DNA of 38,644 nucleotides from contig CAMKJU010000031.1 of NCBI GenBank assembly GCA_946413265.1, forward strand, positions 1 to 38,644. Reading direction: 5' to 3'. The position numbers and the translations under genes are program-made. Within the stretch, counting starts at the first letter, position 1. The number at the start of each line of letters is the position of its first letter. This document shows, one piece after another, positions 17,238 to 25,344 of the stretch. The notes under the pieces were generated by a model. That model ran no database searches, was not told the origin of the DNA, and saw nothing but the letters and a program-made list of their open reading frames with translations. This stretch comes from an uncultured Lentisphaerota bacterium. GTDB taxonomy: Bacteria > Verrucomicrobiota > Kiritimatiellia > RFP12 > UBA1067.

Positions 17238-17456
17238 TTACTTGGCCGCAGCCTTCTTGGCGACGAGCTTCTTCACGACCGTCGGACGCTGCACGAGCAC
17301 GCGCACGGCCTCGTCGCCCATCAGCTTGACTTCTTCCTCGCCAAGGCCGAATTTGACCAGACGGCGACGCTGCGCGTTCACGCGGCGAGCCTTGCCGGCC
17401 GGCGTCTTGCACGGACGGACATGCGATTCTTTACGGAGTGTACGACCTGTACCCAT
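17238..17456 (-). CDS. Small, very basic protein, possibly ribosome- or RNA-associated
   Basis: 72 residues, strongly basic. It starts MGTGRTLRKESHVRPCKTPAGKARRVNAQRRRLVKFG and ends in a Lys/Ala tail typical of ribosomal proteins. The middle (GLGEEEVKLMGDEAVRVLVQRP) looks like a short helical unit. I do not recognise a named family. Ribosome or nucleic-acid association is inferred from charge, size, its own good promoter and the neighbouring prmA, which modifies L11. A GAGGT site lies before the ATG. The sequence has one Cys and no membrane segment. Confidence 0.75.
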   Translation of the reverse strand: MGTGRTLRKESHVRPCKTPAGKARRVNAQRRRLVKFGLGEEEVKLMGDEAVRVLVQRPTVVKKLVAKKAAAK

Positions 17457-17496
17457 TTTTTGACCTCATCTTTCTTGGAGCGAAAATTGAGCGTAT

Positions 17497-17525
17497 ATTA
17501 TGCCCTTTTTCGCGGCGAAAAGCAA
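17497..17525 (-). promoter_or_regulatory. sigma70-type promoter of the small basic protein-prmA operon
   Basis: Minus strand: -35 TTGCTT (17525-17520), 17-base spacer, -10 CATAAT (17502-17497), about 40 bases before the ATG. The adjoining AT-rich stretch contrasts with the coding GC content. Confidence 0.7.
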
Positions 17526-17593
17526 GCGTAAAATGTGCAAATTCGCGCATCGGCCTCAATTCGCCCATCTCCGCGAAAAATGCCAGCTTATGC

Positions 17594-17623
17594 TTGCGTG
17601 GCGGCAGGGGGATATGATAGAAT
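17594..17623 (+). promoter_or_regulatory. Probable promoter of the HAD phosphatase gene
   Basis: Plus strand: -35 TTGCGT (17594-17599), 18-base spacer, -10 TAGAAT (17618-17623). It is divergent from the small basic protein promoter, ~70 bases away. TATGAT at 17613 is an alternative -10 but has poorer spacing. Confidence 0.5.
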
Positions 17624-17674
17624 AGTTTCAAGCAACAGGAGACTTTTTAAGAAGAAGCCATACAACAGGAAACT

Positions 17675-18520
17675 ATGCAACAAGGAGCGTCTCAGATACG
17701 TGTACTCGCTTTGGACCTCGACGGTACGTTGCTCGATTCCGAGAAGCGGCTGTCGGAGACCAACCGAAACGCCCTCGCCGCAGCTGCGGCGAAGGGCATC
17801 CTCGTGGTGCCCACCACGGGACGCTTCTTCGGCATGATGCCACCTGCCGTGCGCGACCTTCCCTTCGTGCGCTACGCAATCACCGTCAACGGCGCGCAGG
17901 TGTATGACCGCGAGACGGATACGGCCATCGTGCGCGAGGAGCTTCCTCTCGAAAAGGCGCTCGCGATCATGCGTTACCTCGACGGCTTCGACGTGATCTA
18001 CGACTGCTACCAGGACAACTGGGGCCGCATGACGCAAGCGATGCAGGAGAAGGCTGAGGAATATGCAAAGTGTCCGCACTACACGAAGATGATCCGCGAG
18101 TTCCGCAAGCCCTACCCCGACCTCAAGGACTACCTCGCAGAACAGGGGCGCGACGTGCAGAAAATCATGCTCTTCGCGCGCGACCCGGCTGTGCGCGACG
18201 CGATCGCGGACGAACTCCCCAAACGCTTCGACGGTCTCGCCGTCTCAACCTCAACCTTCAACAACCTTGAAATCAATGTGGCCTCCGCCCACAAGGGACG
18301 CGCCCTTGAGCGTTTCGCGGAACACTTCGGCTGGACGCTCGACAACTGCATGGCGTTCGGCGACGGTCTCAACGACCTCTCAATGGTGCGTATGGCCGGC
18401 ATCGGCGTGGCAATGGCAAACGCCGCCCCAGCGGTGCTGGCCGCCGCCGACTATGTGACGCTTTCCAATGACGAAGACGGCGTGGCCGAAGCCCTGCGAC
18501 ATTTTGCTGTCGTAGGGTAA
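17675..18520 (+). CDS. Cof-type HAD-IIB family phosphatase
   Basis: 281 residues. LALDLDGTLLDSEKRLS carries the nucleophile and acid Asp pair of HAD motif I; TTGR is motif II. The Lys and AFGDGLNDLSMVRMAGIGVAMANA are motifs III and IV, and the central cap domain is of C2/type IIB. Such enzymes dephosphorylate sugar phosphates, PLP or FMN-like small molecules; the substrate cannot be told from sequence. A CAGGAA site lies before the ATG. It is one of only two plus-strand genes in the window and is probably monocistronic, with a hairpin spanning its stop codon. Confidence 0.92.
   Translation: MQQGASQIRVLALDLDGTLLDSEKRLSETNRNALAAAAAKGILVVPTTGRFFGMMPPAVRDLPFVRYAITVNGAQVYDRETDTAIVREELPLEKALAIMRYLDGFDVIYDCYQDNWGRMTQAMQEKAEEYAKCPHYTKMIREFRKPYPDLKDYLAEQGRDVQKIMLFARDPAVRDAIADELPKRFDGLAVSTSTFNNLEINVASAHKGRALERFAEHFGWTLDNCMAFGDGLNDLSMVRMAGIGVAMANAAPAVLAAADYVTLSNDEDGVAEALRHFAVVG
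18492..18517 (+). terminator. Hairpin at the end of the HAD phosphatase gene
   Basis: CCCTGCGACA / TGTCGTAGGG, 10 bp with one G-U pair and a 6-base loop, overlapping the last codons. Only a short TAATTTC follows, so intrinsic termination would be weak. The larger fold-back element starts 6 bases later. Confidence 0.4.
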
Positions 18521-18522
18521 TT

Positions 18523-18718
18523 TCACGCAGAGGTGCTGAGAGGCGGAGAGCGCAGAGATTTTCCCCAAAAGCCTGTTGCTTAAGTTTCTTGCTTTCGCTA
18601 TTGGGAGATTAGGAGATTGGGAGGAAATTATAAAAATCCTCCGAGCCTCCAAAACTCCCAGTAGCGAAAGCAAGAAGATTTTTCTCTGCGCTCTCTGCCT
18701 CTCTGCGCCTCTGCGTGA
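18523..18718. repeat. ~196-bp intergenic fold-back element (nested inverted repeats)
   Basis: Outer arms 18523-18558 and 18683-18718 are near-complementary (TCACGCAGAGG... against ...CCTCTGCGTGA). Inner arms 18586-18607 and 18655-18676 pair almost perfectly (TTCTTGCTTTCGCTA against TAGCGAAAGCAAGAA). The centre is AT-rich. There is no coding potential. It fills the gap between the convergent HAD phosphatase and sctU genes. The purine-rich CGCAGAG unit pattern suggests a dispersed MITE-like or REP-like element. It could also act as a two-way terminator. Confidence 0.75.
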
Positions 18719-18763
18719 GACTTCTAACCAAGATGCTATACCTCATTTGAGATTTGTGAACAA

Positions 18764-19882
18764 TCACGTCTCAGGCGCGCCGAGATCTTCGATCTGGATG
18801 GAGTCGAGCGCGGCCTCTTCTTTCTTGGCGTCGTTGAGGGACTTTACCCACTTCAACACCTGCGCGACGGGTTCGACTAGCGCCAGGGGGACAAACTCCT
18901 CCACCTTCGCCTCGGCGTAGAGACGGCGGGCGAGCGGCACGTTCTCGGTAATCGGAATGCCCTCGTCCATTGCAGTGCGGCGGATTATCGCCGCAACCTT
19001 GTCCGCACCCATGACCGCGATCTTGGGGAGCGGCGCCTCCTCCGGCTTATACGAGATGGCCACGGCAATGTGTGTCGGGTTGGTGATGACCACGGACGAA
19101 TTCTTCGTGGCTTTCACGGGGTCGGGTCCGTTGAGAATCTCGTCGCGGAACTGGCGCTGCGCCTGCTTGACTTCCGCGGAACCTTCCATTTCCTTGTACT
19201 CGCGCTTAACCTCGTCCTTCGTCATCATCATCTGCTTCGTGAAGTTCTTCTGCTGGAAGAGGCGGTCCACGACGGCAATCACGATGTAGCCGAAGGCGGT
19301 GTAGCCCGCGAGGCGCTTCATGATCACGGCGAGACAGGGCATGATGTCGTCGATCGTACCGTAGCAGAGCGTGAGAAGCTCGGGATAGGACGCAACGATG
19401 AGCTTCCAGATCAGGTATCCGAGGAACGTCACCTTCACGCAGTTCTTGAGGAACTCAAAAAAGTTCTTCATCGAGAAGATGCGCTTGAAGCCCTCGAAGG
19501 GGTTCAGCTTGTTGAGCGAGGGTTTCAGCGGCTCAAACGTGAAGAGAAAGCCGACCTGGCACAGGTTTGCGGTCACGCCCACCACGGCGGCGACGCACAC
19601 GAAGATGAACGAGTGCTTGCAGATAACAGTGACCGCGTTCACCCCCGCCTGCCGCACCGCGCCGTCCACGTTCTGCGACGACAAGGCACGGCCGATGAAC
19701 GTGATGAGCTGCTCGATGTCGTCCATGAGCATCGCGGCCAGCATGGCGGTGAGGTACATCAGCACGACGAGCAGCGCAGTGGATACGACGTCCTTGGACG
19801 TGCAAACCTGCCCCTTCTGACGTGCGTCGCGAAGCTTCTTCGCGGTGGGCATCTCGGTTTTCTCTCCGCCCTCGTCCGCCAC
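18764..19882 (-). CDS. sctU: T3SS export apparatus switch protein SctU (YscU/FlhB family)
   Basis: 372 residues. It sits at the inner-membrane export gate and controls the substrate-class switch by self-cleavage. The N-terminal EKTEMPTAKKLRDARQKGQV is the family signature, four TM segments lie at ~30-210, and NPTH at 268-271 is the autocleavage site, followed by IAVAISY. Flagellar FlhB has the same architecture; adjacent translocator and chaperone genes argue for an injectisome. The start is GTG, with AGGAGG inside the end of the preceding gene, whose stop is one base away. It is the last gene of the T3SS cluster. The long acidic tail after ~340 is poorly conserved. Confidence 0.92.
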   Translation of the reverse strand: MADEGGEKTEMPTAKKLRDARQKGQVCTSKDVVSTALLVVLMYLTAMLAAMLMDDIEQLITFIGRALSSQNVDGAVRQAGVNAVTVICKHSFIFVCVAAVVGVTANLCQVGFLFTFEPLKPSLNKLNPFEGFKRIFSMKNFFEFLKNCVKVTFLGYLIWKLIVASYPELLTLCYGTIDDIMPCLAVIMKRLAGYTAFGYIVIAVVDRLFQQKNFTKQMMMTKDEVKREYKEMEGSAEVKQAQRQFRDEILNGPDPVKATKNSSVVITNPTHIAVAISYKPEEAPLPKIAVMGADKVAAIIRRTAMDEGIPITENVPLARRLYAEAKVEEFVPLALVEPVAQVLKWVKSLNDAKKEEAALDSIQIEDLGAPET

Positions 19883-19883
19883 T

Positions 19884-21965
19884 TCAGCGCCTCCTCATGC
19901 AGACCGTCAGGACATTGCGTCCGTCGCGCCGCTCGTAGTTGACGAACTCCGCCATCTGCTTGACCATGAATATGCCGAGACCGCCGATCTGGCGTTCCTC
20001 GGCCGAAGCCGTCACGTCCGGACTGGGCTGCGTGAGCGGGTTGAACGGCGTGCCTTCGTCCGAGAACACGAGCGCGTAGCCTGTCTCCGCGCGGCGGTAC
20101 GTCAGGTCGAAGGTCGTCGCCCCGGAGCAACGCACGATGTTGGAGGCGATCTCGTCGATCACGATGGCCGCCCTGTGGTCGTCGCAGAAGCCCCTCACGT
20201 AGGCGGCGGCGGCGGCAAGGCCCTCCGTAGTGGCGGCGAACGTGCGGCGTGCGCCGTTGAAGCCGATCGCGAGCATCGTGATGTCGTCCGCCTGCGGCTC
20301 GCCCGCCGCGAACGCGTTGACGGCCATCTCCACCACGTGGCAGGCGGCCTTGGCGTCCGCGATGTCGGTCGCAAGCGCGGCAGTGAGGCGTTCCTCTCCG
20401 AACAACTCGCCGCGCGACTGCGCCTCGACCACGCCGTCCGTGTAGAGGAACAGTCCGTCGCCTGGACGGAGGAGGAGCGTGTGCGGCTCGTAGGCCATGC
20501 CGTCGAGCGCGGCGAGCGCAAGCCCCGAGGTGTCGCGCACCCATTCAAGGCCGCCGTCAGCGCGCCGAATGATCGGCGGGTTATGTCCGCAGTTAACGTA
20601 CTCCACCACGCCCGTCTCGAGGTCGATCACCCCGATCCACGCTGTCACGAACATGTTCGCGTCGTTGCCCTCCGCGAGGCGGGCGTTCACGTCGGCGACT
20701 GCCTTGCCTAGGTCGCCTCCGCGCGACAGGAGGTCGATGAGCGTTGTCTTCGCCCGCATCATGAACATGGCGCCCGGAACGCCCTTCCCGGAGACGTCGG
20801 CCACCATCATGGCCAAATGGCGTTCGCCCACGTAATAGAAGTCGTAAAAGTCGCCGCCCACCTCCTTCGCGGCGTGCATCCTCGCGTAGATGTCAAGACA
20901 GTCGGCGATCGGCGGGAACGGCGGGAACACGCTTGGGAGCGCGGCGCTCTGGATGGACGTAGCGAGCATCAGCTCCTTCTGGCGCCGGGCCTCCTCCGCG
21001 AGACGCGCCTCCTCGGCGCGTTCGCGCAACGCGACGGCGCGCAGGCCCACGGACGCGGCGACCGCGATCAGGACGAGCAGGATGAACATCATCGTCCCCA
21101 CGGAGACGTTCCTCGCGTACAGGATGTCACGCATGGGCACGACCACGAAGAAGATGTGTCCGCTCTCCGGCAGGGGGACGACGCGGCAGACAGCATCCTC
21201 GCCCGCGATCTTCGCCCTAAACGACTCGTCTTCGCCCTTCTTGAGCATCCACGGCTCGAAACCGAGGTCGGCAACCATGATCGGCTTCCGTTCAAGGCCC
21301 GGGCGGAAGCGTATTTTCGGGTTGCCGTCGGATATCACCTCGCCCGTCTTCGCGTCGGCGATCACGTAGTAGCCACCATCCCCGACATGCCAGTCCACCG
21401 CAGTGTCGGCGAAGCGCTCCTTCAGCTCCCGCGAAAGGCGCTCGAAGTCGAAGCCGAGCTGGAGATAGCCGTCCGGCAGGCGGACGCCGGCGAACTTGCG
21501 GTAGGCGCCGTCGGCGCGAACGGAGCGGCGCGGCGGCTGCGTGTACCAGAGGTGGTTGGTGAGAAGGCAGAGGAAGCCCGCGGCCTTTGCGGGGTCGGGA
21601 TCCGTACCCATCCAGTAGTTCTTCTGGCTGGCATGTGTGGTCGCGCGGATGACGCCGTTGCTGTCGGCGAAATTGACCTCGTCGAGCGCGTACGTGCGCA
21701 TCAGGGCCGAAACCTTCTGGGGACTGGACGCGGCCGACGCGACGGTCGGCAGTTCGCGCTGGATGCAGTTGGCGAGGTAGTAGAGGATCGGGTCCGCCCC
21801 CGCGAGCATCTCCTCACGCATGTCGTGTACGGCCGGACCCATCAGCGCCTCCACGCGCGCGCGCATAAGCCGCGTCTCCACCTCGCTGGAGACGAAATAC
21901 GCGGCCACCGCCGCCACGCAGGCTGCGGCGACGATCAGCACCCGGTACTTGCGGTAGGCGTTCAT
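19884..21965 (-). CDS. Membrane sensor PP2C/SpoIIE phosphatase fused to an anti-sigma-type HATPase kinase
   Basis: 693 residues. TM1 (~9-25), an extracytoplasmic sensing region (~26-285, Cache-like, with YYVIADAKTGEVISDG), TM2 (~288-308) and a short coiled linker come first. A SpoIIE/RsbU phosphatase follows (~345-550: EVGGDFYDFY, VADVSGKGVPGAMFM, YTDGVVEA, QADDITML). A GHKL ATPase of RsbW/SpoIIAB type ends the protein (~555-693: DEIASNIVRCS as N-box, DEGTPFNPL as G1, GGLGIFMVKQM as G2). RsbU-type phosphatases reactivate, and RsbW-type kinases inactivate, a STAS antagonist; both are in one chain here. The STAS partner is encoded 5 bases upstream, and sctU follows at once. Confidence 0.9.
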   Translation of the reverse strand: MNAYRKYRVLIVAAACVAAVAAYFVSSEVETRLMRARVEALMGPAVHDMREEMLAGADPILYYLANCIQRELPTVASAASSPQKVSALMRTYALDEVNFADSNGVIRATTHASQKNYWMGTDPDPAKAAGFLCLLTNHLWYTQPPRRSVRADGAYRKFAGVRLPDGYLQLGFDFERLSRELKERFADTAVDWHVGDGGYYVIADAKTGEVISDGNPKIRFRPGLERKPIMVADLGFEPWMLKKGEDESFRAKIAGEDAVCRVVPLPESGHIFFVVVPMRDILYARNVSVGTMMFILLVLIAVAASVGLRAVALRERAEEARLAEEARRQKELMLATSIQSAALPSVFPPFPPIADCLDIYARMHAAKEVGGDFYDFYYVGERHLAMMVADVSGKGVPGAMFMMRAKTTLIDLLSRGGDLGKAVADVNARLAEGNDANMFVTAWIGVIDLETGVVEYVNCGHNPPIIRRADGGLEWVRDTSGLALAALDGMAYEPHTLLLRPGDGLFLYTDGVVEAQSRGELFGEERLTAALATDIADAKAACHVVEMAVNAFAAGEPQADDITMLAIGFNGARRTFAATTEGLAAAAAYVRGFCDDHRAAIVIDEIASNIVRCSGATTFDLTYRRAETGYALVFSDEGTPFNPLTQPSPDVTASAEERQIGGLGIFMVKQMAEFVNYERRDGRNVLTVCMRRR

Positions 21966-21970
21966 CGCTG

Positions 21971-22261
21971 TCAGGCAAGCTTGAAGATTGTCGCGAATCC
22001 GGTGATCTTGAACACCTCAAGCACGGCAGGCTGCGCGCCGACGATCGTCATGCCGCGCTTCTTAGACATCGCCTTGTATGCCGAGAGGAACACCCGCAGT
22101 CCGGCCGACGAGACGTATGCGACGCCGGAGAGGTCGAGCACCAGCTCGTCCACGGCGTCAAGCACAAGCTCCGTCTCCAGCTGCGGCGCGGTCACGGTGT
22201 CGATGTGGCCCGTCACTGAGACGGTCATTTTGGTTCCTTCGATTTTCTTTTCTATTTCCAT
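21971..22261 (-). CDS. STAS-domain anti-sigma factor antagonist (SpoIIAA/RsbV-like)
   Basis: 96 residues, a single STAS domain. VYVSSAGLRVFL-type sequence (YVSSAGLRVF, residues 49-58) contains the phosphorylatable serine (S51 or S52). VSVTGHIDTVTAPQLE and GMTIVGAQPAVLEVFKITGF are typical of the fold. In partner switching the unphosphorylated form binds an RsbW-type kinase and frees its target. It lies between sctT and the phosphatase/HATPase gene. An AAAGG site precedes the ATG. The target freed by it is not visible in this window. Confidence 0.92.
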   Translation of the reverse strand: MEIEKKIEGTKMTVSVTGHIDTVTAPQLETELVLDAVDELVLDLSGVAYVSSAGLRVFLSAYKAMSKKRGMTIVGAQPAVLEVFKITGFATIFKLA

Positions 22262-22273
22262 ATCTGCCTTTCA

Positions 22274-23065
22274 CTAAACTGGCGCGGCCGACGCGAAGAT
22301 GCGCGAGAGCGGCCCGAGGATGGACGATTCGTCCGTGTACATGAGCATGTCGATGATGTACCGCAGGTACACCACGAGCATGGCGACGCCGAGTGCGGAC
22401 TTGATCGGCATCGACAGGAAGAACACGTTAAGCTGCGGGGCCGTGCGGTTCACGAACCCGAGGCCGATGGTGGCGAGGAACATGAGGATGATGACGGGAG
22501 CCGAGATGATGAATGTCGTTCGCATCATTCCGTCGAGGGTGTCCAGCGCGAAGCTGGGAGCGTCCCCGCGCATGGCCGGCCAATCGCCAAAGAGCGGCAC
22601 CACGCCGTAGCTCGCGTAGATGGCGGCGAGAAACACGAGCACCGCGCCGCCGACGAAGAAGATGGTCGAGACGATCTGAGTGAAGAAGATGCCAGTGGTC
22701 GAGACCTGCGTGCCCGACAGCGGCGAGTACACTTCGCCCATCGTCGCGCCGCGCTGGTTGTCGATGAAGTTGCCGACGTTCTCCGCGACCCAGAACGGGA
22801 TGGAGGCGAAGAACCCGATGAGGAACCCCACCAGCGCCTCCTTGAATGCAACCACGCAGAGGAACCCCGTGGAGAGCTCTCCCGGTGGCATCCACCGAAG
22901 CACGCACGGCACGATCAGCGCGGCGAAGGAGAGCGTGGCCGCGTTGCGCGCAACGCCCGTGATCATGGAGCTTGTCGTGGCGGGACAGATGGCGAGCGCG
23001 CCCCCGATCCTGGCGGCGGCCAGAACGAAGGCGATGATCATTCGGTGGAAGTCGGTGAACTGCAT
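22274..23065 (-). CDS. sctT: T3SS export apparatus protein SctT (YscT/FliR family)
   Basis: 263 residues with about six TM helices. It is part of the SctRST export-gate complex in the inner membrane. Family landmarks are FWVAENVGNFIDNQRGATMGEVYSP near residues 90-115 and FVNRTAPQLNVFFLSMPIKS near 200-220; the latter is conserved in FliR and SctT alike. It is assigned to the injectisome by its neighbours. sctT is usually followed at once by sctU; here two regulatory genes separate them. No sctR, sctS, sctV or sctN lies in the window, so the rest of the apparatus is elsewhere. Confidence 0.92.
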   Translation of the reverse strand: MQFTDFHRMIIAFVLAAARIGGALAICPATTSSMITGVARNAATLSFAALIVPCVLRWMPPGELSTGFLCVVAFKEALVGFLIGFFASIPFWVAENVGNFIDNQRGATMGEVYSPLSGTQVSTTGIFFTQIVSTIFFVGGAVLVFLAAIYASYGVVPLFGDWPAMRGDAPSFALDTLDGMMRTTFIISAPVIILMFLATIGLGFVNRTAPQLNVFFLSMPIKSALGVAMLVVYLRYIIDMLMYTDESSILGPLSRIFASAAPV

Positions 23066-23069
23066 GGCG

Positions 23070-23657
23070 CTACGACCCCTCGAACCACACCACGCACGGA
23101 CCGTGGAAATTCAGGCGCAGGCACTTCGGCGCGCGCGGCAGTAAGATGTCGCGCGCGCGGAGGCGCGGACAGAACCCGGTCGGCGCGCGCCCGGTCCACG
23201 CCACTGCGGACTCAGGCTTCACGCCAAGGGTCTCGCCGTCCGCCACGACGACCCGCGTCGTCCGACCCTGCGTTGCCATCACCGCCCATCCGCCTTCCAG
23301 GGCGGTGGTGCAGATCGCGCCGCGGACGGAAAACGGCACGACGCGCAACAACCCGCCCGCGCGGCGCGCGGAAGCGGGCGCGAGGAGCAGCTTCGCCGTG
23401 ACAGCCGTCACGCGCTCGGCGAGGTCGATCCGCGTGAGGAACGGATGCGCCCGGTCCCCGCACCACATCCGGCCGGAGAGCGATGCACACCGGAGGCGCC
23501 GGCGGTCAGGCTGGAACAGACGCCGCCACCACGACACGTCCTCGCGCGGAAGCCGCTTCGGCGTGAGAGTGCCGGAAACGGCGGACGGCTGGAGTTCACC
23601 GAACATCCAGTCGCCGCCTTCCACCCGGGCAAACCCGTTTTCAAACTCCGCTTCCAT
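23070..23657 (-). CDS. Possible AIM24-like beta-rich protein in the T3SS cluster
   Basis: 195 residues, beta-rich, no signal peptide or TM. The C-terminal half (ALEGGWAVMATQ..TRVVVADGETLGVKPESAVAWTGRAP, then LNFHGPCVVWFEG) follows the spacing of the AIM24 (TRAP-like beta-helix) family pattern: 'gE.l.v.p..vvAw' and a final 'l..GPg.v'. This match is by eye only and could be wrong. The gene overlaps the end of the 563-residue gene by 17 bases and is 4 bases from sctT, so it is translationally tied to the T3SS. A role in secretion is inferred from position alone. Confidence 0.55.
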   Translation of the reverse strand: MEAEFENGFARVEGGDWMFGELQPSAVSGTLTPKRLPREDVSWWRRLFQPDRRRLRCASLSGRMWCGDRAHPFLTRIDLAERVTAVTAKLLLAPASARRAGGLLRVVPFSVRGAICTTALEGGWAVMATQGRTTRVVVADGETLGVKPESAVAWTGRAPTGFCPRLRARDILLPRAPKCLRLNFHGPCVVWFEGS

Positions 23658-25332
23658 TCGACTCGCGTTCCTCTTCGCTCTCCTCCCTTCGGCCCACCAG
23701 TATTTCGTACAGACGCTGTATGTTAACCGCCTCGCTCATGACGTCAGATCCGTTCTCCAGCAGATTCTGCAACTTGTCGAGTTCCACGCGGTCCTCATCC
23801 GCAGCCTTTTCAAGCTCGTGCACGCGCATTTCGCCGAGCTTCTGGAAGCGTTCCTTCAGCTCCGCGACCTTCGCCTTCACCTCCTCCACGTGCTCGGTCC
23901 TGGCCGAGCGTTTCGAGGAGCCGCCCTTCTTCGACAACAGGATGTTGATTACATTGGTGGCCAGCTGGTACGCCTTCAGGCACGTCTGCAGGCGCAGGAA
24001 GGAGTCGTTAAGCGCCGCCATCGAGGTCATGCTGGCCAGTCCCCGCGCCCACACGAGCGCGGACATGCGGAAAGCCTCCATGTCCTGCAGGAAACGCTCC
24101 ATTTCCTCCGCGTCGTCCGCGACGTCCTTCACCACGTCGCGGTAGACGGTGAACAGTTTCGTTGCGGAGAACGTCGGCACTACGCCATTCACCCAGTTCT
24201 TGGCCTTCTCCTCCAGCGCTTGGGTGGTGAAATCGAGCACATCGGTCTTGAGCTTGTTGAGCAGCTCGTCAATTGACTTGAACAGGCCTGGATCCGGGCG
24301 CTCTTTGCTCCCATCCGGCATCTCTATGCCGTGCTTCGCCGCATCGCGGAGCGCGGCCTGCGCCACGGTTATCTCGCGGAGAAGCAGCGCCACTTCCTCG
24401 ATGCCGACCCGTCCGTCGCGCGAGGCCTCGGCCCGGATCGAGTCGAAGCGATTGGCCAGAGGCTGCAGCGACAGGCTCAGCTGCTCAATCGCACGGCCGG
24501 TGCCGTGCATCTGCAGCGCGATCTTCGGCAGCAGCTCCGCCGCGTACATTGAAAGGCGCAGGTCGTCGGAGTCGGAATCCAGCTGCGAGAGCTCGGCGAC
24601 CATGCGCTGCACCTCGATCGCGCGGTTGTTGCAGCGCGTGATCAGGCCGAACAGCATCCCGGTCTCGTCGCCATGCTGGCTGTAGATGCGGCGAAGGCCG
24701 TCCGCAAGGTCTAAGAGCTTGTTGGTCGCCGTGCGGACGAGCAACAGTATGGTGTCTTTCAGCGCCTGCTCCTCCCTGGAGGCCGCGGCCCCCGGACGGA
24801 ACGCGGCGGCGATCTCCGCACCCGTGAACGCGCCCAGGCGCGCCAGGGCCTCCTCCGCCTGCTTGCGCACGGCGTTCAGCGGCTCGAGTTCCGCGCGCAG
24901 CTCCGGATTCTCGTCGATGAGAGCCTGGAACTGCGCGTGCGTCACGCCCCCGGCGTTCTCCTGCGCCGCGCGGTGCAGCAGGTCGGAGAGCGACGCGGTC
25001 AGGTCGGAGGGCTTCAGCGCGATCGCCTGTTCGTTCAGGGCCACGATCATTCGCGCCGTGAGCGGCTTGGCATTCTTTCCGAGCAGGGCGCTCTCGACCA
25101 GCGGGCGGCATCCCTCGCCGAACTGCACGACGAACGACTCTATGAAGTCCCGGCGGGCCAGTTCGATGTCCGCAGAAGGTCCGTTTGCGGGAACTGCCGA
25201 CAACTTACGTCCGCTCAGGCCCAAGGTGCAGTCCGCAGGACGCGCCTCGCCTTTCTTCGGCGGCTGCGCGTCCTGCGAGATGAGCCTCTGCGCATTCGAG
25301 AGATAAGTCTGGAATCCAACGATTGGCGGCAT
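23641..25332 (-). CDS. Large helical T3SS-cluster protein of unknown family
   Basis: 563 residues, almost entirely amphipathic helix, no signal peptide, no clear TM. The N-terminal ~60 residues are Ser/Pro/Ala-rich and disordered-looking (MPPIVGFQTYLSNAQRLISQ), as in T3SS-exported proteins. The C-terminal ~110 residues are coiled coil (EVKAKVAELKERFQKLGEMRVHELEKAADEDRVELDKLQNLL). I recognise no family. Position downstream of translocators and upstream of sctT makes a gatekeeper (SctW-like), an exported regulator or an effector plausible. An AAGGAG site sits well before the ATG. It is 12 bases from the preceding small gene. Confidence 0.8.
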   Translation of the reverse strand: MPPIVGFQTYLSNAQRLISQDAQPPKKGEARPADCTLGLSGRKLSAVPANGPSADIELARRDFIESFVVQFGEGCRPLVESALLGKNAKPLTARMIVALNEQAIALKPSDLTASLSDLLHRAAQENAGGVTHAQFQALIDENPELRAELEPLNAVRKQAEEALARLGAFTGAEIAAAFRPGAAASREEQALKDTILLLVRTATNKLLDLADGLRRIYSQHGDETGMLFGLITRCNNRAIEVQRMVAELSQLDSDSDDLRLSMYAAELLPKIALQMHGTGRAIEQLSLSLQPLANRFDSIRAEASRDGRVGIEEVALLLREITVAQAALRDAAKHGIEMPDGSKERPDPGLFKSIDELLNKLKTDVLDFTTQALEEKAKNWVNGVVPTFSATKLFTVYRDVVKDVADDAEEMERFLQDMEAFRMSALVWARGLASMTSMAALNDSFLRLQTCLKAYQLATNVINILLSKKGGSSKRSARTEHVEEVKAKVAELKERFQKLGEMRVHELEKAADEDRVELDKLQNLLENGSDVMSEAVNIQRLYEILVGRREESEEERESNGSGV

Positions 25333-25344
25333 GGCGCACGCTCC

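Noticed and set aside
18764..23065. SctT and SctU as flagellar FliR and FlhB
   Set aside because: No flagellar filament, hook or motor genes are nearby, while translocators and an SycD-type chaperone are in the same run.
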